Assembly: GCF_006065315.1 (NCBI RefSeq)
Contig: NZ_CP040749.1
Location: 3,424,501 to 3,488,500 of the forward strand
DNA length: 64,000 nt
Direction of reading: 5' to 3'
From: Aureibaculum algae
Lineage (GTDB): Bacteria; Bacteroidota; Bacteroidia; Flavobacteriales; Flavobacteriaceae
Part shown: positions 1-9,800 of the stretch, piece by piece
Position numbering within the stretch: position 1 is the stretch's first letter
How the letters are laid out: every line of letters starts with the position of its first letter
Made by a program: the position numbers and the translations under genes
Notes under the pieces: generated by a model
Databases searched by the model: none
The model's input: only the letters and a program-made list of their open reading frames with translations
Told to the model about the DNA's origin: nothing

Positions 1-60
1 TCAATTAATAAAGTTGATAAAAAAATAAAATGGAATGCTACTATTATGCTTTTCGCTTGA

Positions 61-1215
61 TTATACAATGCTTAGTCGTACTTCATGCGGATATTCTTTT
101 TGACGATTCTGAAATCTAAGAATACTGTCTTTTACAATAACTCCTTGATCAATATTTATGGCATTTTTAATGGTCATATTTTCTTTCCAATGGTCATAAC
201 CCGATATTACAGTAGGCACGTACACCATTAATGCCGCAGAAATAGATCTAGAAGCACTTTCCCAATAATAACTTGGAGTATGGTCAACCGCGTAGTAATC
301 AATATTATCAATTTCAATCATTGGGTTTTTAAAAGTGGTTGGTTTTGCAAAATAAAACCCCATCCCTTCATCACAACTCACATCGATAACAAGAGTACCT
401 AGATTAAGGCTAGATTTTTCATCTGCTTTTATATAATCAATCGGATTATCCGTATCTTGATAGGTTCCATTAATTATAATTTCAGATTCATTAATCAACG
501 CTAATAAAGAGCGTTCAGAACCATCATGTTCTACAACAATTAATCTTGGCTCGTTTTCGTTACCTTTTCTAATCCGTACATAGTGAACATTTAAAACTTC
601 TTCTCTCACTTCATGGTCAGGTCTTTGAATACAGATGGTAATATCTCTAAAACCATGAGCTTTTAATGCGTAAATAGCACCTCTACTTACCGCACCAAAA
701 CTGAAAATAATTACTTTTCGTTGGTTGCCATAATGACCATCTATTCCCTTCAATTGTAGTGCGTGGATGACGGCACTATAGCCTGCCATTTCATTATTTT
801 TATAAAATGTATGTCTTCCCATTTGTCCATTAGGATTCCACACATACATATCTTCAAAAGCAATTAATGTTAATTTTTTATCGATGGCTATTTGTGTAAT
901 ATCCTTTTGTTGTGCACAATGCGGATAGCCCCAAATTAAACCACCCTCTTTTAACTCTTCCAAATCAGATAAAATAGGTTTGGCAATAATGGCAGTACCA
1001 ATATCAGAGAGTATTTCACTTCTAGATGCTATTCCTCCTGTTAATTCGGTAATTTCTTTATCCGAAAAGTTGAAGGGCTTACCATAACCTTTTTCAAAGA
1101 TGAGTTGTTTACGAATGTGCTCAGGTAGCCTTTTAAGATGTTCTGGATGAATAGGCACACGCCTTTCGTCTTCTTTTTTTGAGGTACCAATAACCCCCAT
1201 TTTTAATAGAGCCAT
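61..1215 (-). CDS. Alanine dehydrogenase / N5-(carboxyethyl)ornithine synthase-like NAD(P)-dependent oxidoreductase
   Basis: A 384-residue protein with the N-terminal pattern of the alanine dehydrogenase/PNT family (GVIGTSKKEDERRVPIHP, then a Lys- and His-containing substrate domain) and a central nucleotide-binding turn around SFGAVSRGAIYAL. The sequence GYPHCAQQ and the motif FEDMYVWN recall N5-(carboxyethyl)ornithine synthases, which reductively join pyruvate and an amino acid, more than classical alanine dehydrogenase. Substrate is not determinable here. The frame stays open to a TTG at 1260, but the ATG at 1215 (or 1200) places the conserved N-terminus correctly, so I use 1215. It stands apart from the pigment cluster and has a leader of about 200 nt (see the promoter at 1425). 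Confidence 0.65.
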   Translation of the reverse strand: MALLKMGVIGTSKKEDERRVPIHPEHLKRLPEHIRKQLIFEKGYGKPFNFSDKEITELTGGIASRSEILSDIGTAIIAKPILSDLEELKEGGLIWGYPHCAQQKDITQIAIDKKLTLIAFEDMYVWNPNGQMGRHTFYKNNEMAGYSAVIHALQLKGIDGHYGNQRKVIIFSFGAVSRGAIYALKAHGFRDITICIQRPDHEVREEVLNVHYVRIRKGNENEPRLIVVEHDGSERSLLALINESEIIINGTYQDTDNPIDYIKADEKSSLNLGTLVIDVSCDEGMGFYFAKPTTFKNPMIEIDNIDYYAVDHTPSYYWESASRSISAALMVYVPTVISGYDHWKENMTIKNAINIDQGVIVKDSILRFQNRQKEYPHEVRLSIV

Positions 1216-1260
1216 GTTTTTATTGTATAGAAACGGATTGCAGAGTAATGAGATGAGCAA

Positions 1261-1424
1261 GGCGTAAGATTAAAATCACTATTAGATAGTTATTTACTAG
1301 CAATCAGGCATTAAGTTGGCCACCAGGGTTCCGTTAATCAAAGAAGAGCTTAAGAAATAAAGCCTTATGAGTTCGCCGAAGTTGTGCGAATGAGAATTAA
1401 TATTAACAGAAAAATAATATAATG
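1261..1424 (-). other. Long GC-richer leader, possible structured RNA
   Basis: Gene-free stretch between the candidate promoter at 1425-1452 and the oxidoreductase start. Roughly 1305-1395 is visibly richer in G+C than the surrounding intergenic DNA. In the minus-strand RNA it can form a 5-bp stem UUCGC/GCGAA (around 1365-1387) and short stems such as AUAA/UUAU. I do not recognise a known riboswitch. A minus-strand reading frame without an ATG crosses it and ends near 1306; I do not call it a gene. Confidence 0.3.
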
Positions 1425-1452
1425 CAAAGATACTTTATTAAAACACATTTTA
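1425..1452 (-). promoter_or_regulatory. Candidate Bacteroidetes promoter for the oxidoreductase gene
   Basis: Read on the minus strand, TATCTTTG (1432 to 1425) is a perfect match to the Bacteroidetes -7 element TAnnTTTG. The -33 region is weak (a TGTG/TTTT stretch rather than TTTG). If used, it gives a leader of about 200 nt. Confidence 0.4.
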
Positions 1453-1518
1453 GGGATAATAGTAAAGTATTGTCTATCAGCGTAGAAAGACACCTGTTTT
1501 TTGATTACAAAAAAGCAT

Positions 1519-1600
1519 GGTAGTAATTTCTTTGGCCAGTACTTTTTTGAATTCTAGAAAAGCCCTTTTTCGCAATACTACTTGCCTACATAAACAGTAA
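1519..1600 (-). pseudogene. Remnant of a C45-type hydrolase gene (3' end copy)
   Basis: The DNA at about 1519-1600 matches the 3' part of the C45 gene at 2589-2682: both share GTAGTAATTTCTTTGG and CTTTTTTGAATTC in the same order. Translated on the minus strand, it gives VGK-stop-YCEKG in one frame and LEFKKVLAKEITT in another, mirroring VGKYYYEKG and IEFKKALTKEITT of the intact protein. It carries an in-frame stop and a frameshift and has no surrounding gene, so it is a decayed fragment of a duplicate copy. Confidence 0.7.
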
Positions 1601-1650
1601 AATTATAGAGTATTTCTTAATAAAGAAAAGCATTATAAATAAAAAAGCAT

Positions 1651-1680
1651 TTTGTTTCAGGACTTTTTGCCATACAGTTG
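1651..1680 (+). promoter_or_regulatory. Candidate promoter for the outer-membrane barrel gene
   Basis: TTTG at 1651-1654 and TACAGTTG at 1673-1680, separated by 18 bp, match the Bacteroidetes -33/-7 consensus (TTTG, TAnnTTTG) with one mismatch in the -7 element. The start codon lies 64 bp downstream. Confidence 0.4.
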
Positions 1681-1744
1681 TTTTTATACTAAAGCTGCAA
1701 TAAAGCAGCCATTAAATAAAATAACTATTCAATAAAATAAGAAT

Positions 1745-2341
1745 ATGGAATTGATAAGGAAAAGAATAATTATAATAGGTTTTATGGGCTTTATTTTGAG
1801 CCTAAGCGGGCAAAATCAAAAACAAGGCACTTCAACTACTGGTATTAAAGGAGGTTATAATCTCGCTGCCGTTACTTATGATGGTGAAACAGAAACAGGG
1901 CAACGCCATGGTTTTCATTTAGGTGTTTATGGTAATTCCTCCATTAATAGTTTGATGGCCATTCAAGTGGAAGCCATGTACTCGCAACAAGGATATCAAT
2001 TAAAAAATGATTCAGGTACCTACACTCAAAAACTGAATTATATTAATGTACCGGTAATGTTACAACTATATCCCATTAAGCAAGTCTTTTTAGAAGGTGG
2101 TGCTCAAGTAGGTTATGCCATATCTCATAAAGAAACGTACGATAGTAGCTTTAATCTTTTTGATGCGGAATCTGACATTACACCTGATCGATTTGATTGG
2201 GGATTTAATGTTGGTAGTGGTATCAAAATGGATTCTGGATTTAGTTTAGGGATTCGCTACCATATAGGTATGGGAGAGATTTATGACGAAGGTGAACCTA
2301 AAAATAGAATGTGGCAATTTTCGGTGGGGATCGATTTTTAA
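1745..2341 (+). CDS. Outer-membrane beta-barrel protein (PorT/OMP_b-brl_2 type)
   Basis: A 198-residue protein with a hydrophobic signal segment (residues 5-21) followed by short alternating strands and a terminal phenylalanine (FSVGIDF), the usual mark of an outer-membrane barrel. The pattern TGIKGGYNLA near the mature N-terminus and repeated GxxxG/aromatic strands fit the PorT-like family of small Bacteroidetes barrels, which usually have eight strands. No catalytic residues are seen and function is unknown. It is a single gene, convergent with the C45 gene, with a possible terminator just downstream. The C45 remnant directly upstream indicates past duplication in this neighbourhood. Confidence 0.7.
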   Translation: MELIRKRIIIIGFMGFILSLSGQNQKQGTSTTGIKGGYNLAAVTYDGETETGQRHGFHLGVYGNSSINSLMAIQVEAMYSQQGYQLKNDSGTYTQKLNYINVPVMLQLYPIKQVFLEGGAQVGYAISHKETYDSSFNLFDAESDITPDRFDWGFNVGSGIKMDSGFSLGIRYHIGMGEIYDEGEPKNRMWQFSVGIDF

Positions 2342-2378
2342 AAATATATACTAAGTGGAGTAATTAGGGAAGGTGGTG

Positions 2379-2412
2379 CTTTATTTTTATAAAGTGCTAT
2401 CTTCTTTTTTTA
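2379..2412 (+). terminator. Candidate terminator after the barrel gene
   Basis: CTTTAT (2379-2384) and ATAAAG (2389-2394) form a perfect 6-bp stem with a TTTT loop, followed within a few bases by a T-rich run. The stem is AT-rich and therefore weak, but its placement between convergent genes is appropriate. Confidence 0.35.
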
Positions 2413-2452
2413 GTAGAATGTATCGTTAAAATTTTGCAGTTTTATTAGGGTT

Positions 2453-2517
2453 ATCGATACCTTTTTCTTCCCGAAGTTTCGGAAAAAAATCACTCGAACG
2501 GACGTATGGATACAAAT
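2453..2517. repeat. Dispersed intergenic repeat copy (same family as 12274-12694)
   Basis: ATCGATAC (2453-2460) followed by a CCCGAA/TTTCGG stretch and CACTCGAACGGACGTATG (2491-2508) repeats elements present in the array near 12.3-12.7 kb, where CACTCGAACGGACG occurs twice. It lies in the gap between two convergent genes. Confidence 0.55.
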
Positions 2518-2539
2518 GTTCTATTAATAAAGGGCACTA

Positions 2540-4246
2540 TTAGTTTACTTTTTTAATATACTTTTCAATCCGTACTCTATGTGGTACCGTAGTAATTTCT
2601 TTGGTGAGTGCTTTTTTGAATTCAATTAAAGCGGCAGCATCATAACCTTTTTCGTAATAGTACTTACCGACCAATTCATAGACTTCCCAATATTCAGGAT
2701 TGGCACTTTCTAATTCTTTTAATAATTCTGAACTGGCGTTACCTTTGGCATCAATAATAGCGATTAATTCGTGTCTTAATTGACGATAGCGTTCATAGTT
2801 TTTATAGGCTTCTGTTTTGATAAAGTCATCAGCAGGAATGTTTAATTGCTCTTCTGAAATGGTTTCTTTAAAATTCTGTTTACCTGATCCGACGTTTGGC
2901 AGGTCAAATTTCTGAAATACTGTATTCAAATCATAACTCACAAACTCTCCCAATTGATAAGGATTGGTAGAAATCCACACTTTTAATTGATCTGGTTGAA
3001 ATACAATACCGTGATGTGCTAGGAGTTGATTTAAGGCTTTTTCGTTTCCATAGCCAATCTCTTTATCATTTAAACCTTTGGTATTTCTTAAAATAGAAAC
3101 TGCTTTTTCAGGATTAATTTTATCATTTTCAGTTAGTAATTCCTCCATCCGTTCATAGCGGTATTGCGAATGACTTTCTGCTTTCTGCTTGATATTATTT
3201 TCGTCATTGGCATAAGCCTCACTTTGAAAATGATTAGAACATAATAGCTGACTGGTATTTGTAACTTCATAGACTCCAAAATTATTCGGTGAAACCTCAA
3301 TAGTAACCGCTTTATGGTCCTTAGCACTTCCTACTAAGATCGCTTCAGAAACAAATACTTTGCGTTTCTTAGCAATAGCAATGGCCTCTTCAATAGTAGA
3401 AGCATATTGTAAAATTTCTCGTGTTAATAAGGATATTGGCGTTTTTGCTACTAACGGAATATCCGATTTTCCAGCGTTAATGGTCACTGTGAGTCCTTGG
3501 TCGTTCATACCTGATACTACGCCAATCATTCCTCCCCAAGTCACAGACATATATTTGTATCCCGTATCGGGAGCCACAAAAGCAATGATTTTTTGTTTGG
3601 CAAATTCGTCCCCAGCATAAAAATCGAAGTTTCGACCAATGAGCAAACCTCCATCAGCAGATTTATCATCCCACACTGCAAAAGAAGAACAACCAACCAA
3701 GGCTAAATCCTTTAACGCGTGTCCAATATCATGGGCTCCGTGTAAATATAAGCTTCGCATATAATCGTCCGCTACATAATCGTAATCATCACCAGCATAG
3801 CGAGACACTCCATAAATTTCTGTTTTATATTCATCAACAATATTTAAATAGAGCTTTCTATTGTACCAAGCTAAAAATTTTCGCAATAGCATTTGCTTAA
3901 ATTTTGAAGGTACCATCTCCTCTACTTTTGAGAAAAAGATTCCCTCTTGTTTTTGAAGTAATTCTCTTGTCAAACTACCGTTTGCAAGTCCGCGTTCTAA
4001 GGGATCTCCTTTAACATATAATTCCCACAAGCCATGCTCATTTTTGCGGAGTTGGTTTTTACCCACAGTAAATGTAGAATCGTTTATTTGTACTCTTTCT
4101 GGGATTTTATTGTTAAAACCTTCTAGTTTTGGTTGGTCTTTGAGTGATTTTTTTACACCACAAGAGGTTATTAGGAGGATTAGTCCTAATAGTGTTAGTA
4201 GTTTGTGAATTAGACCCCTCCGTCCATGATGTTTAATACAAAACAT
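2540..4246 (-). CDS. C45-family lipoprotein acyltransferase/hydrolase
   Basis: A protein of 568 residues from the ATG at 4246; a GTG at 4264 would add six residues but lies in a strong hairpin. The N-terminus carries a hydrophobic stretch ending LLITSC, a lipobox, so it is probably a lipoprotein. The core GCSSFAVWDD, with Cys near residue 185, followed by GGLLIGRNFDFY, is the N-terminal nucleophile pattern of the C45 peptidase / acyl-CoA:6-aminopenicillanate acyltransferase family. Such proteins cleave themselves before the Cys and hydrolyse or transfer acyl-amide or ester groups. The C-terminal ~100 residues look TPR-like. C45 proteins are regular members of flexirubin loci; a role in joining or trimming acyl groups is inference. 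It is separated from the upstream cluster gene by about 1 kb of tandem repeats. Confidence 0.75.
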   Translation of the reverse strand: MFCIKHHGRRGLIHKLLTLLGLILLITSCGVKKSLKDQPKLEGFNNKIPERVQINDSTFTVGKNQLRKNEHGLWELYVKGDPLERGLANGSLTRELLQKQEGIFFSKVEEMVPSKFKQMLLRKFLAWYNRKLYLNIVDEYKTEIYGVSRYAGDDYDYVADDYMRSLYLHGAHDIGHALKDLALVGCSSFAVWDDKSADGGLLIGRNFDFYAGDEFAKQKIIAFVAPDTGYKYMSVTWGGMIGVVSGMNDQGLTVTINAGKSDIPLVAKTPISLLTREILQYASTIEEAIAIAKKRKVFVSEAILVGSAKDHKAVTIEVSPNNFGVYEVTNTSQLLCSNHFQSEAYANDENNIKQKAESHSQYRYERMEELLTENDKINPEKAVSILRNTKGLNDKEIGYGNEKALNQLLAHHGIVFQPDQLKVWISTNPYQLGEFVSYDLNTVFQKFDLPNVGSGKQNFKETISEEQLNIPADDFIKTEAYKNYERYRQLRHELIAIIDAKGNASSELLKELESANPEYWEVYELVGKYYYEKGYDAAALIEFKKALTKEITTVPHRVRIEKYIKKVN

Positions 4247-4263
4247 AATATTTCGTTTGGACA

Positions 4264-4285
4264 CCTCCCCTTAATCAAGGGGAGG
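4264..4285. promoter_or_regulatory. Perfect hairpin at the C45 gene start
   Basis: CCTCCCCTT (4264-4272) and AAGGGGAGG (4277-4285) form a perfect 9-bp stem with a 4-nt loop, ending exactly at the GTG codon and 18 nt before the ATG of the C45 gene. It could act on translation or mRNA stability, or be a boundary element of the adjoining tandem repeats, which carry weaker hairpins at the same place in each unit. Confidence 0.5.
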
Positions 4286-5236
4286 AGCTTTGTTTTCGTT
4301 TAAATTACTATTTATTAATCTATTCTATAATGATATTCAGCTCAAAATCGTTAAACGATTATGCTTATTACAAACAACAGCTGTAATGCGACTTTCGTTG
4401 TGTTCTACTTTGCCCTGAATCTCCGTTCAAGCTGACGGAGAAGAGCTTTGTTTTCGTTTTAATTACTATTTATTAATCTACTCTAAAATTATATTCAGTT
4501 CAAACTAGTTAAACCATTATGCTTATTACAAACAACAGCTTTCGTACATCTTCCGTTGTGTCCTCCTTTGCCCTGAATCTACCCTCAGACTGATTGAGAA
4601 GAGCTTTGTTTTCGTTTTAATTACTATTTATTAATCTACTCTAAAATTATATTCAGTTCAAACTAGTTAAACCATTATGCTTATTACAAACAACAGCTTT
4701 CGTACATCTTCCGTTGTGTCCTCCTTTGCCCTGAATCTACCCTCAGACTGATTGAGAGGAGCTTTGTTTTCGTTTAAATTACTATTTATTAATCTATTCT
4801 ATAATGATATTCAGCTCAAAATCGTTAAACCATTATGCTTATTACAAACAACAGCTGTAATGCGACTTTCGTTGTGTTCTACTTTGCCTTATATCTCCGC
4901 TCATACTGATTTAGATGGGCTTTGTTTCGTTATAATTACTATTTATTAATCTACTCTAAAATTATATTCAGCTCAAAGGAGTTAAACCATTATCCTTATT
5001 ACAAACAACAGCTGTAATGCAACTTTCGTTGTGTTCTATCTATTCAAAGACTCTGCACATAATGAAATGGAGAAGCTTTGTTTTCATTATCATTACTATC
5101 TATAATCTATTCTAAAATCATATTCAATTCAAAGGATTTAAACCACTATGCTTATTACAAACAACAGCTTTCGTACATCTTCCGTTGTGTTCTACTTATG
5201 CTAAGACTCCGCTCATACTGACAGAGAGGAGCTTTG
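4286..5236. repeat. Six tandem copies of a 156-158 bp repeat
   Basis: Units begin with AGCTTTGTTTTCGTT-like sequence at 4286, 4444, 4602, 4760, 4918 and 5074, with a last fragment at 5230; the periods are 158, 158, 158, 158, 156 and 156. Units 2 and 3 appear to differ at only one base. Units 1 and 4 are nearly identical over their first ~130 bp but belong to another subtype (ACAGCTGTAATGCGAC instead of ACAGCTTTCGTACATC), giving an order A-B-B-A-A'-B'. ATTACAAACAACAGCT is conserved in all six. Unit ends carry short inverted repeats such as CTCCGT/ACGGAG (4421-4440). No convincing gene is present. The array fills the gap between two co-oriented cluster genes. Confidence 0.9.
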
Positions 5237-5296
5237 TGTATTCTTCATCATTTAATTCAAAAATTTTTTATCATCATGCATCAATCGTGAATCTTT

Positions 5297-6823
5297 TCAC
5301 TCTTCATTGGCCTTTACAATTTTATCTACCAAATACTCTCTTCCTACAATTTCAGAACAGGTTAATACAGCACTAATGGTTACCCCTAAAATACCATGCA
5401 TATTTAAACTTTGCCCTGTAAATAACAAATTTTTAAGTCTGGTTTTTGGCGATAAAAAGGATTTCATCGGGCTGTCAGCATCTTTTACATAACCATACAT
5501 AGAACCACGGTTAACCCCAATATAATCACGGTACGAAAGTGGTGTTGATGCATATACCGACAATATACAATCTCTAATATTTGGGAATTTTTTTTCAAGC
5601 TCTACCAACATTAATTCAATTTTCTCTGCTTTAAATTGTTCATAGGTTTGCCCTCGCTCCCCTTTTTCGGCTACAGTATTGAAGGTGTTTTCCCATTGTT
5701 CCACTTCATCGTAATGCATATAGGTTATGGCGGTCATATTCTCTGCCCATTCGTTTCGATTTTGCTTTACACTCATAGAAACCATATACCCTTCGGGCCA
5801 ACTCTTTGCATCATAATCAGCAGCAGTCCATACTTTTTTATAATTTTTAAAATGATAATAGTTATAATTCATATATTTAAACGTTTTTGGCTTAAAAACG
5901 ATGTATATACTAAAGGCAGAAATTACACTTTCTATATTTGAAATCCGGTTGGTATACGACTTTCTAAGTCGATCATTACCCAACATTTTTACGGTAAACT
6001 TTGGTTCTATATTTGAAATGAATAAATCCCCTTTTATTTCATTTCCCGCTTTTGTAATAACCGAAACTAATTTTTCGTTTTCAAATCCAAATGAAGTAAC
6101 TTCACTACGTTTATAGGCTTCACCACCAAATTCCTTTAATTTTTTAATCAATAATTTGGCAATTTGACTCCCTCCATTTACACATCTATATGAACTTTGT
6201 ATATAAGAGTTTACCGATAAAGCATGTACATAAAATGGCGTTTTATCTTTGTCACCAGCATATAAAAAATTAGAACCAGCCAACACCGACTTTAGTTTTT
6301 CATTATCAGTTATGCTATCTAAAAAATCGCTGATTTTTAGACTAAGCAGCGAAGTGTTATCATAATAGGTATCTCCAGGTTTTAAATTATACAGTGGAAA
6401 ACTATTACAAGTTGCTCTGATCTTATCACAATACGATTGAATAGCATCGGTATCTTTAGGGAATTTTTGACTCAATTGAGTAATAAAATTGTCATAACCT
6501 TGTGCGTGTGGATATTCAACCTTGTCATTATCAAAAGAGATAACATCGTATTGATTTTCATCCATTTTCTTCAATTTTAGTCCATCCATGATGCCTAAAT
6601 AATTGAAATAACGATAAAGATTTTGACCTTTATCTAAGCCACCAATGTAATGTACACCGGTATCAAAAACACTTTTATCTCTAGAAAATATCTGTAAATT
6701 ACCGCCGTATTGATTGTTTTTTTCGAGCACACAAACACTTTTGCCTTCGCGAGCCAAAATATTTGCAGATACGAGTCCGCCCAAACCACTTCCAATAATT
6801 ACTACGTCGTATTTTTCTTTCAT
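5297..6823 (-). CDS. Phytoene desaturase/retinol saturase-like FAD oxidoreductase
   Basis: A 508-residue protein with an N-terminal dinucleotide-binding fold (VVIIGSGLGGLVSANILA, then EKN at the end of the second strand) and a C-terminal region typical of the CrtI/RetSat family (SPMKSFLSPKTRLKNLLFTGQSLN, then GVTISA). These flavoenzymes insert, remove or isomerise double bonds in polyenes or isoprenoids. In the pigment cluster, action on the polyene chain is plausible, but the reaction is not known from sequence. It lies 4 bp downstream of the RND fusion gene and is evidently co-transcribed with it; after it comes the tandem repeat array. Confidence 0.8.
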   Translation of the reverse strand: MKEKYDVVIIGSGLGGLVSANILAREGKSVCVLEKNNQYGGNLQIFSRDKSVFDTGVHYIGGLDKGQNLYRYFNYLGIMDGLKLKKMDENQYDVISFDNDKVEYPHAQGYDNFITQLSQKFPKDTDAIQSYCDKIRATCNSFPLYNLKPGDTYYDNTSLLSLKISDFLDSITDNEKLKSVLAGSNFLYAGDKDKTPFYVHALSVNSYIQSSYRCVNGGSQIAKLLIKKLKEFGGEAYKRSEVTSFGFENEKLVSVITKAGNEIKGDLFISNIEPKFTVKMLGNDRLRKSYTNRISNIESVISAFSIYIVFKPKTFKYMNYNYYHFKNYKKVWTAADYDAKSWPEGYMVSMSVKQNRNEWAENMTAITYMHYDEVEQWENTFNTVAEKGERGQTYEQFKAEKIELMLVELEKKFPNIRDCILSVYASTPLSYRDYIGVNRGSMYGYVKDADSPMKSFLSPKTRLKNLLFTGQSLNMHGILGVTISAVLTCSEIVGREYLVDKIVKANEE

Positions 6824-6827
6824 TGCA

Positions 6828-9800
6828 CTACTTGTATTGTAAGACCAAATGAATAATGGATTGGTCTTGATACTGCATTTGATAACCTTTATCTACAAAC
6901 GCAGCTAATAAAGCATCATTTTGGACCAAAAGCACATTTTGTACCTTCATTTCTAATAGGGTCTTAATATCTGAAATATCGCTAATTTTAGCTGAAATCA
7001 CCAAAATATCCGCCTTTTTTGATAAAATTTGACCAAAATCGTTCAAATAATCAACATTTCGATGCTGATTAGTATAGCAGTTTTTGGCGATTGTGCATTT
7101 TTCTTTATCTGAGATATAACTTGTTATTTTTCTATCTAAAAAACGAGACACTAACAAGATATCTAATTGCCCAAAGTCATTGGCTATATGTACAATAGTT
7201 GCTTTTGCTGGTAGACGATCAGAAACCTTTTGATAAAGCATATTATTTTCCTTAAAATCATTTTTAACAGCATTGAAAAGAGTTGCCCCTTTATAGCGAT
7301 AATTACTAAATAAGATGTCCTTAAAATAATCAGCATCTTCAATACCATCTCTCACTTTCTGAAACTCTTGTTTATAAAACGCTCCTATTTTCTTGGTTCG
7401 TTCACGGTCAGTACTTCCAAATGCAGGATCATCATAGGCAATCCGTTTACCTACAACCACTGTCAAACTACCATCATAAATGATAAGGTCGCGTTTGGGG
7501 AGCACTTCTGAGTTTCCATGTAAGTATAATGGTAAAATATCCAATTCTAATTGCTGAGCCAGGAAAAATGCCCCTTTATGAAACCGTCCAATTTTATTGG
7601 TAAAGGAGCGTCTTGCTTCTGGAAAGACGACCAAACAATACCCTTGACGGATTTTCTCTTTTAAATGTTCTAAACTACCATCTACACCACTTGACACCGG
7701 ATAAAACCCCGCAACCTTAGCTAGTAAACCGAATACAGGTGATTTATATACCCAATCATTTACCAAGTAAATAACATTTGGTGTGGTCATTCCAATCGTT
7801 AACGTATCTAAAAATGAGGCGTGATTGGAAATAATTATCGCAGGTTTATCAAACTTCTCATGATGAGGATTTTCAACTTTCTTTTTCACAAACGGATTGC
7901 CATACAAAGTCGCAGTTACCATTTTTGCCATGGTGTTGTGCAACCACTTCATCTTCTTTTTCTTAGAAACAGGAATGATTGGTAAAATGGTCATACTTAT
8001 TAGTGATAAAATCATCCCGCCAAGGCCATAAAAAGTAAACAGCAACATTGCGTGAAGAAAAGTCCGCAATCGTAATGGAGCCACCCCCTTTTTAGTCCGC
8101 CAACCAATAACAAAATTAAACAGTAATGGCTGAATGGTAAAAGCAATGAGTACGGCAGATAAAATACCAATAATAGAAACAACAGAAATGGATTTTAATG
8201 CTGGATGCTTGGCGAAAATCAACACGCCTACCCCTAAAATAGTGGTAATTACCGATAATAAAATAGACGTTTTATACGTCGGCAATTCCTTTACACCATA
8301 GGTATGTTTTTTTAACAAGCCATTGGTTATAAAAATACTATAATCAACTCCCAGTCCAAAAATGAAGGTAGAAATAATAATATTAAAAACATTAAAATGA
8401 ATACCGAACAAGCCCATGACACCAATAGTAACCAACCAAGTTAATGCTATGGGAATAATAGTAATCAGTGTAAGCTCTATGCTTCTATAAAATAGCAATA
8501 AAATAAGTACAACCGCCAATAAAGAATAGCCGATAAGCTTATTGAAATCATCTTTTAAATTACCTAAAAACGTTTCATTAATATGTTGACGATCAATAAC
8601 CACCGTTTGTGGTAATTGATCAAAGGTAGACACCACCTCCTTTACATTTTCGGGACGAACTTTCACCATAGAAACCACCGTTGCAAAAGAAGTGTCGTTT
8701 GAAATAAATTCATCTAAAAAAAGCGATTTCAATTGGCGATAGTCCTGATAAGAAATTACAGAAAAATTACTTTCTAACTGCTTATAAAAACGATTAAAAG
8801 TAGTTGGTTTAAATCCTATTGCGGTTCCACTTTCAATAAGGTTTTCTTTTACGAATTGCTTTTTATCTGCCGTCCAAAATTGACGCCATTGTTGTATTTT
8901 CTGGTTTTGTAACTGCTCTGAAAGCACTAAAGAACCTACAGAACTAAAACTCAATATTGAATCTTTTAACTTATAATCTATCAGGTCTTTATAAATAGCA
9001 TCATTAGCCAATAAGGCTTCATCTACAGAATTTCCATAAGCCGTAACGTATATTGATTTAGATGCCATATTCAATAAGGTATCTAACTTTTTCTCTGTCT
9101 TTTTTAAGGCTTCCGTTTGATAATTCATTTTTGAAATATCCTGATCAAAAATAACATTACGATAGGTAAAAAGACTGATTACAAAAACAATTAGCAATCC
9201 GAAAACCAACACCTTGTTATGTTGAAATTTATACCTTGCCACCTTATCAATAAGTGTTGCTTTTGAATGCCTTTTTTCTGTTTTAAAACGATACAAATGT
9301 GGAATGAGCAACAACGCAAAAACAGAGGCACTTAAAACACTAACAGAAGCAAATATTCCTAATTCCTTAAGAGCTTCTGACTTTAGAAATAATAAGCATA
9401 AAAAGGCCATGGCTGTGGTAATACTGCTCATTAAAATGGGCTTGGCAACATCTTTATACAATTGCTTTACATCATTATTATTTCTAAAATGAGTGAGTAT
9501 ATGTAAGGCATAATCTAATGTAATACCCAATAAAACAGAACCTATACCTAATGAAATGGCAGAAATCTGACCTTTTACTACATATAAAACAACTACCGCC
9601 AATAAGGCTCCGAAAATAGTTGGAATAAAGAGAATAATGGGAATTAACAACTTTCTATAAAAGAAAATCAGAATCAATACCAATACCGATAATGCAATAC
9701 TTATGGTAAATTGAATGTCATTTTTAATTTGTGAGGCGTTAGCTACTGCAATTACTGTAGAACCATAATATTCACTAGAAACAGACTTATTGTACTTGAC

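Noticed and set aside
1..60. Left window edge
   Set aside because: AT-rich sequence downstream of the first gene; nothing recognisable.
1306..1423. Minus-strand coding-like frame in the leader
   Set aside because: It has no ATG, GTG or TTG start with context and no family resemblance; more likely structured RNA or chance.
4752..4949. 65-residue open frame inside the 158-bp repeats
   Set aside because: It arises from the repeat sequence, is not preserved in other units and has no start signal or protein features.
4286..5236. CRISPR array
   Set aside because: Units are 156-158 bp, directly adjacent and similar along their full length; there are no spacers and no cas genes.
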